A DNA stretch of 64,000 bases from Blastococcus aggregatus (GTDB lineage Bacteria > Actinomycetota > Actinomycetes > Mycobacteriales > Geodermatophilaceae). A model generated the notes under the pieces. It saw only the letters and a program-made list of their open reading frames with translations, ran no database searches and was not told where the DNA came from. The first letter of the stretch is position 1. Each line of letters begins with the position of its first letter. Shown in pieces: positions 31,289-39,785 of the stretch. The position numbers were made by a program, and so were the translations under genes. The stretch lies in the NCBI RefSeq assembly GCF_900221005.1, contig NZ_OBQI01000002.1, positions 248,001 to 312,000 on the forward strand, written 5' to 3'.

Positions 31289-32647
31289 TCAGACCGTGGC
31301 GGGTGTCCGCAGGTCGGCGTCCACGCCGCCGTGCTCGTCGGCCTTCGCGAGCGGCTCGACCGGCGAGGTCGAGTTGTACCGCTCGAGGTCGAGGATGCCC
31401 TCCCGCTTGGCGACGATCGTCGGCACCAGCGCCTGGCCGGCCACGTTCACCGCGGTGCGGCCCATGTCGAGGATCGGGTCGATCGCCAGCAGCAGGCCCA
31501 CGCCGGCCAGCGGCAGGCCGAGGGTCGACAGCGTGAGGGTCAGCATGACCACCGCGCCGGTGACGCCGGCGGTGGCGGCCGAGCCGATGACCGAGACCAG
31601 CGCGATGAGCAGGTAGTCGGTGACGCCGAGGTCCACGCCGAAGAACTGGGCGACGAAGATCGCGGCCAGGGCCGGGTAGATCGCGGCGCAGCCGTCCATC
31701 TTGGTGGTCGCGCCCAGCGGCACGGCGAACGAGGCGTAGGACCGCGGGACGCCGAGGTTCTGCTCGGTCACCCGCTCGGTCACCGGCAGGGTGCCGATCG
31801 AGGAGCGGGACACGAAGGCCAGCTGGATCGCGGGCCACGCACCGGCGAAGTAGCGCAGCGGCGAGAGGCCGTGCGCCCTCAGCAGCACCGGGTAGACGAC
31901 GAAGAGCACCAGGGCCAGGCCGGCGTAGACCGCGCCGGCGAAGACGCCGAGCGAGCCGAGGGAGCCCCAGCCGTAGCTGGCGACGGCGTTGCCGATCAGG
32001 CCGACGGTGCCGATCGGGGCCAGCAGGATGACCCACCAGAGCACCTTCTGGACGATCGCCAGCGCGGAGCGGACGAGGCCGAGGAAGGGCTCGGCCGGCT
32101 CGCCGACCTTGAGGACGGCGATGCCGATGGCGACCGAGATGACGATCAGCTGCAGCACGTTGAACGACAGGCCGATCGAGCCGTCGCTCCCCGCGGAGGC
32201 CTGCAGGCCCAGGACGTTGCCGGGCACCAGGCCGGTGAGAAAGTCCCACCAGCCGCCGGTGGTGGCCGGGTCGGTCGCGGACGACGCGTCGACCGAGCTG
32301 TTGCGGCCGGGCTCGGTGAGCAGGCCCAGGCCGATGCCGATCGCGACGGCGATCAGCGCGGTGATGGCGAACCAGAGCAGCGTCTGGCCGGCCAGCCGCG
32401 CGGCGTTGGACACCTGCTTGAGGTTGGCGATCGAGACGATGACCGCGGTGACGATCAGCGGCGGGACCAGTGCCTTGAGAAGCGTGACGAAGCTGCTGCC
32501 GATGGTCTGGAGGGTGCTGGTCAGCCAGTTGGGCGAGCCGTCGGAGACGGTGCCCATCTCGCGGGCGACGAAGCCGAGGGCGACGCCGACCACGAGGGCG
32601 AGGAGGACCTGCGCGCCGAAGGGCACGCGGCGGAGACGAGCGAGCAC
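31289..32647 (-). CDS. Dicarboxylate/amino acid:cation symporter (DAACS family)
   Basis: A 452-residue polytopic membrane protein of the GltP/DctA family that imports dicarboxylates or acidic/neutral amino acids with Na+ or H+. Family features include the hairpin-loop-like segment FVSRSSIGTLPVTERV (serine-rich HP1), the TM7 substrate/cation motif GATTKMDGCA in place of the usual GATINMDGTA, and ILDMGRTAVNVAGQ in TM8. The Lys in place of Asn in the TM7 motif may alter cation coupling. About eight hydrophobic helices are present with a soluble acidic C-tail. GTG 32647 has no clear ribosome-binding site. A C4-acid or amino-acid importer beside acetyl-CoA assimilation genes is plausible but not proven linked. 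Confidence 0.88.
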   Translation of the reverse strand: MLARLRRVPFGAQVLLALVVGVALGFVAREMGTVSDGSPNWLTSTLQTIGSSFVTLLKALVPPLIVTAVIVSIANLKQVSNAARLAGQTLLWFAITALIAVAIGIGLGLLTEPGRNSSVDASSATDPATTGGWWDFLTGLVPGNVLGLQASAGSDGSIGLSFNVLQLIVISVAIGIAVLKVGEPAEPFLGLVRSALAIVQKVLWWVILLAPIGTVGLIGNAVASYGWGSLGSLGVFAGAVYAGLALVLFVVYPVLLRAHGLSPLRYFAGAWPAIQLAFVSRSSIGTLPVTERVTEQNLGVPRSYASFAVPLGATTKMDGCAAIYPALAAIFVAQFFGVDLGVTDYLLIALVSVIGSAATAGVTGAVVMLTLTLSTLGLPLAGVGLLLAIDPILDMGRTAVNVAGQALVPTIVAKREGILDLERYNSTSPVEPLAKADEHGGVDADLRTPATV

Positions 32648-32825
32648 GAGGGGACGACCGATCTACGGGTGGGAGGGAGGACGACGGGAACGGTGAGCGT
32701 CAACAGCTCGCGGTCGTCATCCGCCCGTAGTCGAGGGCACGCCTGCGCGTCAGGCCCCACACGTTGTGCACGGAGGGGTCAAGGCACGCGGCGGCGCGGC
32801 CATGCCCGCGTGTGTCCGGGTTCAC

Positions 32826-33596
32826 TCAGTCGGTCCAGACCGGCCGGCGCTTCTCCAGGAACGACGCCATGCCCTCCCGGGCGCCGTCGAGCTGGCTCGC
32901 AGCGGCCATCACCTCCACGGCCGTCGTGTAGGCGTCCCGCTCCGGGCGGTCGAGCTGTGCGTACATCGTCTGCTTGCCCCACGCCTTGCTGGCCCGGGAG
33001 CCGCGGGTGGCCCGGGCCAGGAGGTCGTCGACCGCCGCGTCCAGCTCGGCGTCGGGGACGACGCGGTTGACCAGTCCCCAGTCCAGCGCCGTCCGGGCGT
33101 CGATGACGTCGCCGGTGAGCGCGAGCTCCATCGCCCGCTTGCGCCCGACGTTGCGCGCGATCGCGACCATCGGCGTGTGGCAGAACCACCCGCCCTTGCC
33201 GCCGGGCGCGGCGAAGCCGGCGGACTCCGCGGCCACCGCGAGGTCGCACGACGCGACCAGCTGGCAGCCCGCGGCGGTCGCCAGCGCGTGCACGCGGGCC
33301 ACGACCACCTGCGGCACGTCCTGGACGGTCTGCATCAGCTCGGTGCACAGCAGCAGGAGGCTGCGCACCTCGGCGACCGGCCTGCCCGCGACATCGGCGA
33401 AGTCGTGGCCGGCACTGAACACCGGCCCCTCGGCGGCGAGGACGATGCCGGTGGCGTCGCTCGAGCCGGCCTCGGTGACGGCAGCCAGCAGCTGCGTGAG
33501 GTGCTCGCGGGAGAGCGCGTTGCGGCGCGCCGCCCGCACCATCGTGATGCGGACGGCGTCGCCGTCGCGTTCGACCCGGGGTGCGCCGTCAGCCAT
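32826..33596 (-). CDS. Enoyl-CoA hydratase/isomerase (crotonase) family protein
   Basis: A 256-residue crotonase-fold protein. The oxyanion-hole segments are visible as FSAGHDFADV (about 62) and ATAAGCQLVASCDLAVA (about 110), but the classic Glu pair of hydratases is not evident at AAPGGKGGWFCHTP, so the reaction may differ (hydratase, isomerase or ECHDC3-like). It is the last gene after the ethylmalonyl-CoA-mutase-type gene, 18 bp apart on the same strand, which makes hydration or dehydration of 3-hydroxybutyryl/crotonyl-CoA or of mesaconyl-CoA reasonable. A TAGCGT hexamer six bases before ATG 33596 may also give a separate leaderless transcript. Confidence 0.8.
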   Translation of the reverse strand: MADGAPRVERDGDAVRITMVRAARRNALSREHLTQLLAAVTEAGSSDATGIVLAAEGPVFSAGHDFADVAGRPVAEVRSLLLLCTELMQTVQDVPQVVVARVHALATAAGCQLVASCDLAVAAESAGFAAPGGKGGWFCHTPMVAIARNVGRKRAMELALTGDVIDARTALDWGLVNRVVPDAELDAAVDDLLARATRGSRASKAWGKQTMYAQLDRPERDAYTTAVEVMAAASQLDGAREGMASFLEKRRPVWTD

Positions 33597-33602
33597 GCGA
33601 CG

Positions 33603-33608
33603 ACGCTA
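33603..33608 (-). promoter_or_regulatory. Possible internal -10 element before the crotonase gene
   Basis: TAGCGT lies six bases before ATG 33596, inside the 18-bp gap after the mutase gene. It could allow the crotonase to be made independently; given its operon position this is less certain than the other leaderless signals. Confidence 0.3.
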
Positions 33609-33614
33609 GCGACC

Positions 33615-35639
33615 TCAGGCCGGAGTGGGGACCTTTTCGTGGGCGGGGAGGTCGTTCGCCTCGCGGATCACGTCGACCACCGACCCCATGATCTCGGTCA
33701 GGCCGAAGTCCTTCGGGGTGAAGACGCGGGCCACGCCCTGGTCGCGCAGCCGGCGCGCGTCGCTGTCGGGGATGATCCCGCCGACGACCACCGGGACGTC
33801 GTCCAGGCCGGCCTCCTTGAGCCCGCGGAGCACCGCCGGCACCACCTGCAGGTGGGAGCCGGAGAGCACCGACAGACCGACGACGTGCACGTCCTCCTCG
33901 ACCGCGGCCGAGACGATCTGCGCCGGGGTCAGGCGGATGCCCTGGTAGATGACCTCGAAGCCGGCGTCGCGCGCGCGGACGGCGATCTGCTCGGCGCCGT
34001 TGGAGTGACCGTCCAGGCCGGGCTTGCCGACCAGGAAGCGCAGCCGCCCGCCGAGCTCCTCGCCCGTGGACCGCACCCGCTCGCGGATGTCGATCAGCGT
34101 CGCGTCGGCCTCGCCGCCGCTGCTGGCCGCGGCCACGCCGGTGGGTGCGCGGTACTCGCCGAACACCTCGCGCAGCACCCCGGCCCACTCCCCCGTCGTC
34201 ACGCCCGCACGGGCGCAGTCGAGGGTGGCGGCCATCAGGTTGACGTCGGTCGCCGCCGCCGCGCGGAGGGCGTCGAGCGCCGTGTCGGCGGCGGCCTGGT
34301 CGCGCTCGGCCCGCCACGTCCGGACGGCTTCCTGCGCGGACGCCTCCACGGCCGGATCGACGGTCATGATCGCGGCGTCGAGGTCGGCGGTGAGCGGGTT
34401 GGGCTCGGTGGTCTGGAACTTGTTGACGCCGACGACGACGTCCTCACCGCTCTCGATCCGGCGGCGGCGCTCGGCGAGCGAACCCACCATCGCGCTCTTC
34501 ATGTAGCCGGACTCGACGGCCGCGACCGCGCCGCCGAGCTCCTCGACGCGGGCCATCTCGGCCTTGGCGCCCTCGACCAGGTCGGCGACCTTCTTCTCCA
34601 CGACGACCGAGCCGGTGAACAGGTCCTCGTACTCGAGCAGATCGGTCTCGTAGGCCAGCACCTGCTGGAGCCGGAGCGACCACTGCTGGTCCCACGGGCG
34701 GGGCAGGCCCAGTGCCTCGTTCCAGGCCGGCAGCTGCACCGCGCGGGCGCGGGAGTCGCGGGACAGGGTGACCGCCAGCATCTCCAGCACGATGCGCTGG
34801 ACGTTGTTCTCCGGCTGCGCCTCGGTCAGGCCGAGGGAGTTGACCTGCACGCCGTAGCGGAAGCGACGCTGCTTGGCGTCCTGCACGCCGTAGCGCTCCT
34901 GCGTCAGCTCGTCCCAGAGCTGGGTGAAGGCGCGCATCTTGCACATCTCCTCGACGAAGCGGACGCCCGCGTTGACGAAGAAGGAGATGCGGGCGACGAC
35001 CTCGCCGAACTTCTCCTGCGGCACCTGGCCCGAGTCGCGGACCGAGTCCAGGACGGCGATCGCGGTGCTGATCGCGTAGGCGATCTCCTGCTCCGGCGTC
35101 GCCCCGGCCTCCTGCAGGTGGTAGCTGCAGATGTTGATCGGGTTCCACTTCGGCATGGTCGTCACCGTGTAGGCGACCATGTCGGTGATCAGCCGCATCG
35201 ACGGAGCCGGCGGGAAGACGTAGGTCCCCCGCGACAGGTACTCCTTGATGATGTCGTTCTGCGTCGTGCCGGCCAGCTTGCTGACGTCGTGCCCGTGCTC
35301 CTCGGCGACCGCCTGGTAGAGCGCGAGCAGCCACATCGCGGTGGCGTTGATCGTCATCGACGTGTTCATCTCGTCGAGCGGGATGCCGTCGAACAGGGCG
35401 CGCATGTCGCCGATGTGGGTGACCGGGACGCCGACCTTGCCGACCTCGCCGACGGCGAGCTCGTCGTCGGGGTCGTACCCGGTCTGCGTCGGCAGGTCGA
35501 AGGCCACCGAGAGGCCGGTCTGGCCCTTGGCCAGGTTGCGCCGGTACAGCGCGTTGGACTCGGCCGGCGAGGAGTGGCCGGCGTAGGTGCGCATGACCCA
35601 GGGACGGTCACGCTCCTCCGGCGATGACGGGAACGGCAT
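33615..35639 (-). CDS. ecm: Ethylmalonyl-CoA mutase type B12-dependent acyl-CoA mutase
   Basis: Rearranges ethylmalonyl-CoA to methylsuccinyl-CoA with adenosylcobalamin. The 674-residue single chain has the substrate-binding barrel (about 1-530; RTYAGHSSPAESNALYRRNL, GLSVAFDLPTQTGYD, SMTINATAMWLLALY, NNVQRI) and a C-terminal B12 domain (about 545-670) with the base-off motif in GKPGLDGHSNGAEQ (DxHxxG). The one-chain form and sequence style are those of Ecm/MeaA rather than of the larger two-subunit methylmalonyl-CoA mutase. A TAGACT hexamer eight bases before ATG 35639 indicates a leaderless start. Partners in the window are ccr, the epimerase, meaB and the cobalamin adenosyltransferase. Methylmalonyl-CoA or isobutyryl-CoA mutase activity is less likely but not excluded. 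Confidence 0.9.
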   Translation of the reverse strand: MPFPSSPEERDRPWVMRTYAGHSSPAESNALYRRNLAKGQTGLSVAFDLPTQTGYDPDDELAVGEVGKVGVPVTHIGDMRALFDGIPLDEMNTSMTINATAMWLLALYQAVAEEHGHDVSKLAGTTQNDIIKEYLSRGTYVFPPAPSMRLITDMVAYTVTTMPKWNPINICSYHLQEAGATPEQEIAYAISTAIAVLDSVRDSGQVPQEKFGEVVARISFFVNAGVRFVEEMCKMRAFTQLWDELTQERYGVQDAKQRRFRYGVQVNSLGLTEAQPENNVQRIVLEMLAVTLSRDSRARAVQLPAWNEALGLPRPWDQQWSLRLQQVLAYETDLLEYEDLFTGSVVVEKKVADLVEGAKAEMARVEELGGAVAAVESGYMKSAMVGSLAERRRRIESGEDVVVGVNKFQTTEPNPLTADLDAAIMTVDPAVEASAQEAVRTWRAERDQAAADTALDALRAAAATDVNLMAATLDCARAGVTTGEWAGVLREVFGEYRAPTGVAAASSGGEADATLIDIRERVRSTGEELGGRLRFLVGKPGLDGHSNGAEQIAVRARDAGFEVIYQGIRLTPAQIVSAAVEEDVHVVGLSVLSGSHLQVVPAVLRGLKEAGLDDVPVVVGGIIPDSDARRLRDQGVARVFTPKDFGLTEIMGSVVDVIREANDLPAHEKVPTPA

Positions 35640-35647
35640 ACCGGCGG

Positions 35648-35653
35648 AGTCTA
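35648..35653 (-). promoter_or_regulatory. -10 element of ecm (leaderless)
   Basis: TAGACT on the minus strand lies eight bases before the ATG at 35639. There is no ribosome-binding site and no room for a cobalamin riboswitch. Confidence 0.45.
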
Positions 35654-35738
35654 GGGCGGTCCCGGTACAGCAGCAGCCCCGCCCGGGCAACGGTGTCCGG
35701 TGGCACACTCGATCGGGTCGCATCGAAGGGGGACGCCG

Positions 35739-36047
35739 GTGTCCGGAGGGCTCGGACCGATCGTGGTCATCCTGTTCGTCGTGGGCCTGCTGGCACTCGT
35801 GACGCGATGGGCCTTCGGCCCCGGTTACGGCCGGACGGCCGCCCCCGCGGCGCCCGCCGGCGACGGGCTGCTCGTGCTCGTGGCCACGGTGACCGCGCCG
35901 CAGACCGCGCGGGCGCTGCGGGCCGTGCTCTCCGACGCCGGCATCCGGTCCACCCAGCGCTCACCGGCGCCGCATCGCACCGACGTGCTGGTCTTCCCCG
36001 ACGACGCTGCCCGCGCCCGGATGCTGGCGGCGTCCTTCTCCGGCTGA
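35739..36047 (+). CDS. Small membrane-anchored protein, DUF2007-like
   Basis: A 102-residue product with one N-terminal hydrophobic helix (GPIVVILFVVGLLALVTRWAF) and a small soluble domain with alternating beta/alpha character (LLVLVATVTAPQTARALRAVLSDAG..., VLVFPDDAARARMLAA). The pattern resembles DUF2007/ACT-like small domains of unknown function. GTG 35739 is preferred because AAGGGGGA lies five bases before it. It is divergent from ecm and convergent with murA, whose stop begins one base beyond its own; the two stops sit in the palindrome GGCTGA-G-TCAGCC. Confidence 0.6.
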   Translation: MSGGLGPIVVILFVVGLLALVTRWAFGPGYGRTAAPAAPAGDGLLVLVATVTAPQTARALRAVLSDAGIRSTQRSPAPHRTDVLVFPDDAARARMLAASFSG

Positions 36048-36048
36048 G

Positions 36049-37329
36049 TCAGCCCGGCCGCTGCGTCCGCTCGACCTGGGCGCCCAGGCCGCGCAGCTGC
36101 TCGACGAAGTGCGGGTAGCCGCGGTCGACGTGGTGCACCTCCTGCACCTCGGTCACGCCGTCGGAGAGCAGGCCGGCCAGGACCAGGCCGGCGCCGGCGC
36201 GGATGTCGGTGGCCACGACGGGCGCACTGGAGAGCCGCTCCCGGCCGCGGACGACGGCGTGGTGGCCGTCGATGCGCACGTCGGCACCGAGGCGGACGAG
36301 TTCGTTGACGAACATGAACCGGCCCTCGAAGACGTTCTCCGTGATCAGGGCGGTGCCGGTGGAGACCGCCGCCAGTGCCACCGCCATCGGCTGCAGGTCG
36401 GTCGGGAACCCGGGGAAGGGCAGGGTGACGACGTCGACGGCGCGCGGCCGGTCGGCCATCGCGACGCGCAGCCCGTCGGGCAGCTCCTCGACCGTGGCGC
36501 CGGCGTCGACGAGCTTGTCCAGTGCCACCCGCAGGTGCCCGGCGACCGCGCGCTCGATGACCACGTCGCCGCGCGTCATCACCGCCCCGATGGCCCACGT
36601 GCCGGCCACGATCCGGTCGGGCACGGTCGTGTAGGTGACCGGCGAGAGGTTCTCCACGCCGTCCACGGTGAGGGTGGAGGTGCCGGCGCCGTCGATCCGC
36701 GCCCCCATCGCGGTGAGCATCGCGCAGAGGTCGACGATCTCCGGCTCGCGGGCCGCGTTGTCGATCACCGTCGTCCCCTCGGCCAGGACCGCGGCCATGA
36801 CCAGGTTCTCGGTCGCTCCCACCGACGGGAAGTCCAGCCAGATGGAGGTGCCGCGCAGCCGCGGCGCGGTGGCGACGAGGAAGCCGTGCTCGCTGATGAT
36901 CGTGGCGCCGAGCCGCTCCAGGCCGGCGATGTGCATGTCCAGCCCGCGGGAGCCGATGGCGTCGCCGCCCGGAAGGGCGACCCGCGCACTGCCGCAGCGG
37001 GCGACCAGCGGGCCGAGCACGCTGATCGAGGCGCGCATGCGGCGCACGAGGTCGTAGTCGGTCTCGGTCGAGGGCTGCTCGGGCACGTCGACCACGACCC
37101 GGCCACCGCCACCGCTGCCGGGCGTGGGCGTGTAGGTGACCCCGCAGCCGAGCCGGCGGAGCACCTCGCTCATGATCGAGACGTCGAGGATGTCGGGCAC
37201 CTCGTCGATCGCGGTGCGCCCCGGCGCCAGCAGGGCGGCAGCCATGAGCTTCAGCGCGCTGTTCTTGGCCCCGGTGACCCGCACCCGGCCGGACAACGCC
37301 GCTCCACCGGACACCTCGAAGCACTCCAC
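36049..37329 (-). CDS. murA: UDP-N-acetylglucosamine 1-carboxyvinyltransferase
   Basis: Transfers enolpyruvate from PEP to UDP-GlcNAc, the first committed cytoplasmic step of peptidoglycan synthesis. The 426-residue protein has the K22-N23 pair (GAKNSALK), PEP/UDP-sugar loops and the C-terminal DRGY. The active-site loop reads [13 protein letters not shown] with Asp at residue 123 where most bacteria have Cys. This Cys-to-Asp change is the known cause of intrinsic fosfomycin insensitivity in mycobacteria and some others. GTG 37329 is supported by TAGGGT six bases upstream. Synteny: next to the adenosyltransferase region, as Rv1315 is to Rv1314c. Confidence 0.96.
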   Translation of the reverse strand: MECFEVSGGAALSGRVRVTGAKNSALKLMAAALLAPGRTAIDEVPDILDVSIMSEVLRRLGCGVTYTPTPGSGGGGRVVVDVPEQPSTETDYDLVRRMRASISVLGPLVARCGSARVALPGGDAIGSRGLDMHIAGLERLGATIISEHGFLVATAPRLRGTSIWLDFPSVGATENLVMAAVLAEGTTVIDNAAREPEIVDLCAMLTAMGARIDGAGTSTLTVDGVENLSPVTYTTVPDRIVAGTWAIGAVMTRGDVVIERAVAGHLRVALDKLVDAGATVEELPDGLRVAMADRPRAVDVVTLPFPGFPTDLQPMAVALAAVSTGTALITENVFEGRFMFVNELVRLGADVRIDGHHAVVRGRERLSSAPVVATDIRAGAGLVLAGLLSDGVTEVQEVHHVDRGYPHFVEQLRGLGAQVERTQRPG

Positions 37330-37335
37330 CGGGCC

Positions 37336-37341
37336 ACCCTA
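37336..37341 (-). promoter_or_regulatory. -10 element of murA (leaderless)
   Basis: TAGGGT on the minus strand lies six bases before the GTG at 37329, within the 26-bp gap after the ABC permease gene. Confidence 0.4.
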
Positions 37342-37355
37342 CGAGAGCGCCGGAT

Positions 37356-39779
37356 TCACTCCACGACGCGCAGCGTGGCCGGGATGTCCATCCGGCCGAG
37401 CGACCGCAGGGTGACCAGCGGCGTCAGGGCGACCGCGCCCACGCCGAGGGCCAGCGCCACGACCACCGTCGTCGGCGACACGCTGGCCGGCATGCCGAAC
37501 TCCGGCAGCGTCCGGTGCAGCTGCACCTCGACCGTGTACCGGGTGAACAGGTAGCCCAGCCCCAGCCCGACCGCGGTGCCCAGCAGTCCGATGAACGCGT
37601 TCTCCACCACGCCCATCGTGACGACGGCGCGTCGGGGCAGGCCGAAGGCGAACATCGTCGCGTTCTCCCGCGCTCGTTCGTCGGTGGCGATGCTCGTGGC
37701 GTTGAAGGCGATGAGCAGCGCGAGGAGCAGCGTCACCGCGGCCGCGACGCCGAGGACGCTGGTGAAGGCGCCGAGCGCGTCGCGGAAGCTGTCGGTCACG
37801 GCCGTGGCCGCCTGCACCGAGGCGACGTCGGGCACGGCGAACAGCGCGCGGGTCAGTTCGTCCCGGCTCACTCCCGCCGCCGGTGTCACCTCGAGCGCGT
37901 TGACGAGGCCGGACGTCCCGAAGGCCGCCGCCTGCGAGCGGTCGAGGTAGGCGACCGCCCGGATCGGTCCGGGATGGATGCCGCCGACGACGATCGTCGT
38001 GGTGGCACGAGTGAACCCAGCGGCGGTGCGCTGCGGGTGGTCCAGCTCGATCCGGTCGCCCGGCTGCACCCCGAGGTCCCGCGCTGCGACCTGGCTCAGG
38101 ACGATCCCGGACCGCGCGGCGTCCGCGCCACCGCCATCGATCGTGGGCCGCCACAGCCCGCCGCCGAGGTCCCGGATCGAGACCGCGAGCGGGATCTCCT
38201 CGCCTGCGCTGCGGGCGGTCCCGTCCACCAGCAGCGTCGTCGCCGCGTCGCCGACCTGCGGCGCACCGGTGACCGCGGCGACCTGCGGCGCGTCCTCCGG
38301 GAACACGTCGGCGAACTGGACGGTGACCCGGTCGGGAGCCGACCGGGTGGCCTCCGCGTCGAAGTCGTCGAGGGTTCCGGTGAAGGAGTCGAGGATGCCG
38401 AAGACGGCGACCAGCGTCGCGATGGCCGCGCCGACCCCCAGCGAGGTGAGCACCGTCCGGCGCGGCGTGCGGACCAGGTTGCGCAGCGGCATCCGGGAGT
38501 AGGAGCGCCCCGGGAGGGCGAGCCGCCGCAGCAGGGGGGTGAACCGCACCTGCCGGGCCGCCAGGTGCCCGACGCGGATGGCCTCCACCGGCTCCACCCG
38601 GATCGCCCGCCAGGTGGGCCAGGCGACGCCCAGCAGCGGCAGCAGGAAGCCCAGCGCAGCGGCCTGGAGGTAGGTCGCGTACGGGAACGGCTGTTCCCAC
38701 ACCGGCAGCGGCAGCAGCGTCCGGAACAGCCCGCCGAAGAGCCTGCCGGTGACCACGCCGACCCCGATGCCGAGCAGCACGCCGAGCACCGAGATCTGCA
38801 CGCCGAGCGCCAGGGGCCGGATCGCCAGCTGCCGCCGCGGCAGCCCCAGCGCCATGGCGACGCCGATCTCCCGCCGCTGGGACTCCACCACGCGGGTGGT
38901 CAGGTTGAACGTGGCGAAGGCCGCGCCGGCGAGCAGCAGGCCGGCGATGATCCGCCAGAACTGCGCGTCGCCCTCGATGTCCTCGTAGAGCGTGCGGTAG
39001 ACGATCTCCTCGCCCTTGACCACGGCGGTCGAGGCCAGCTGCTCGGCGTCCAGCTCCTGCTGCAGCGCCGCCGCGACGGCGCCGTCGTCAGCCCCCGACG
39101 CCAGGCGGAGCACCACCTCGTTCACCCGGCCGGGCGCGTCGGCCAGGGCCTGGGCGGTCTCCAGGGGCGCGAAGACGACACCGAAGCCCGCCTCGGTGGT
39201 GAACGCACCACCCCCGCCCCCGGCGATGGCGAAGTACTCGGGCAGCTGGCCGTGCCCGGCGTAGGAGAGCGACCGGTCGCCCGCCACCCGCAGCGTCCCC
39301 GCGTCGGGCAGGTCGTAGTAGTCGGCGAAGGACCGTTCGAGGACCACCGCGGGATCGCCCGCCCGCAGTCCCTGGCCGCTGCTCACCGACAGCCGGTCGA
39401 CCGGGGCGTCCACCGGCATCCCGACGATGCGCCCCGGCACCAACACCTGCTGCCCGGCGCTGGAGACGTCGACCAGCGTGGGCAGGATCAGCCGCTCGGC
39501 CACAGCCTGCACCTGCGCGGCCTGTGGGATCCGGCCGACCGCGGCGGCCAGCGTTCCGGCCTCGGCGGTCAGTCCTTCGCTGAGGGTGACCCGCACGTCG
39601 TGCATCCGCAGCAGCTCGAAGCTGCGGTCGTTGGACGCCCGCCGCCAGTCGGACGTGCCGAGGAGGGCTGCGTAGGTGCCGGTGCCCAGGGCGAGCACCA
39701 GGGCGATCGCGGTCACCAGCACCCAGCGCCGGCGCAGGTCACGCAGGGCCCAGCGCAGCAGCAGTCCCCGGGTCCGCAC
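37356..39779 (-). CDS. ABC transporter permease, MacB/FtsX-like (two FtsX domains)
   Basis: An 807-residue membrane protein with a short cytoplasmic start (RTRGLLLRWALRDLRRRW), a first helix, a large periplasmic-type domain (about 40-260), three helices (first FtsX domain, about 265-390), a second extracellular domain and a final FtsX helix bundle (about 690-800). Permeases of this form export peptides or lipids or transmit force rather than import solutes. The ATPase gene ends six bases upstream on the same strand, making a two-gene operon. The substrate is unknown; no signal-receptor genes flank it. It may be co-transcribed with murA downstream, although murA appears to have its own promoter. 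Confidence 0.85.
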   Translation of the reverse strand: MRTRGLLLRWALRDLRRRWVLVTAIALVLALGTGTYAALLGTSDWRRASNDRSFELLRMHDVRVTLSEGLTAEAGTLAAAVGRIPQAAQVQAVAERLILPTLVDVSSAGQQVLVPGRIVGMPVDAPVDRLSVSSGQGLRAGDPAVVLERSFADYYDLPDAGTLRVAGDRSLSYAGHGQLPEYFAIAGGGGGAFTTEAGFGVVFAPLETAQALADAPGRVNEVVLRLASGADDGAVAAALQQELDAEQLASTAVVKGEEIVYRTLYEDIEGDAQFWRIIAGLLLAGAAFATFNLTTRVVESQRREIGVAMALGLPRRQLAIRPLALGVQISVLGVLLGIGVGVVTGRLFGGLFRTLLPLPVWEQPFPYATYLQAAALGFLLPLLGVAWPTWRAIRVEPVEAIRVGHLAARQVRFTPLLRRLALPGRSYSRMPLRNLVRTPRRTVLTSLGVGAAIATLVAVFGILDSFTGTLDDFDAEATRSAPDRVTVQFADVFPEDAPQVAAVTGAPQVGDAATTLLVDGTARSAGEEIPLAVSIRDLGGGLWRPTIDGGGADAARSGIVLSQVAARDLGVQPGDRIELDHPQRTAAGFTRATTTIVVGGIHPGPIRAVAYLDRSQAAAFGTSGLVNALEVTPAAGVSRDELTRALFAVPDVASVQAATAVTDSFRDALGAFTSVLGVAAAVTLLLALLIAFNATSIATDERARENATMFAFGLPRRAVVTMGVVENAFIGLLGTAVGLGLGYLFTRYTVEVQLHRTLPEFGMPASVSPTTVVVALALGVGAVALTPLVTLRSLGRMDIPATLRVVE

Positions 39780-39785
39780 GGCCGG

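Noticed and set aside
32791-32813. Weak hairpin (CACGCGG ... CCCGCGTG) downstream of the crotonase gene as terminator
   Set aside because: Only about 7 bp of stem with a long loop; not distinguishable from background in this GC content.
35640-35738. Possible cobalamin riboswitch before the B12-dependent mutase
   Set aside because: Only about 100 bp lie before the divergent gene, no conserved B12-box-like sequence is seen, and a leaderless -10 box sits directly at the start codon.
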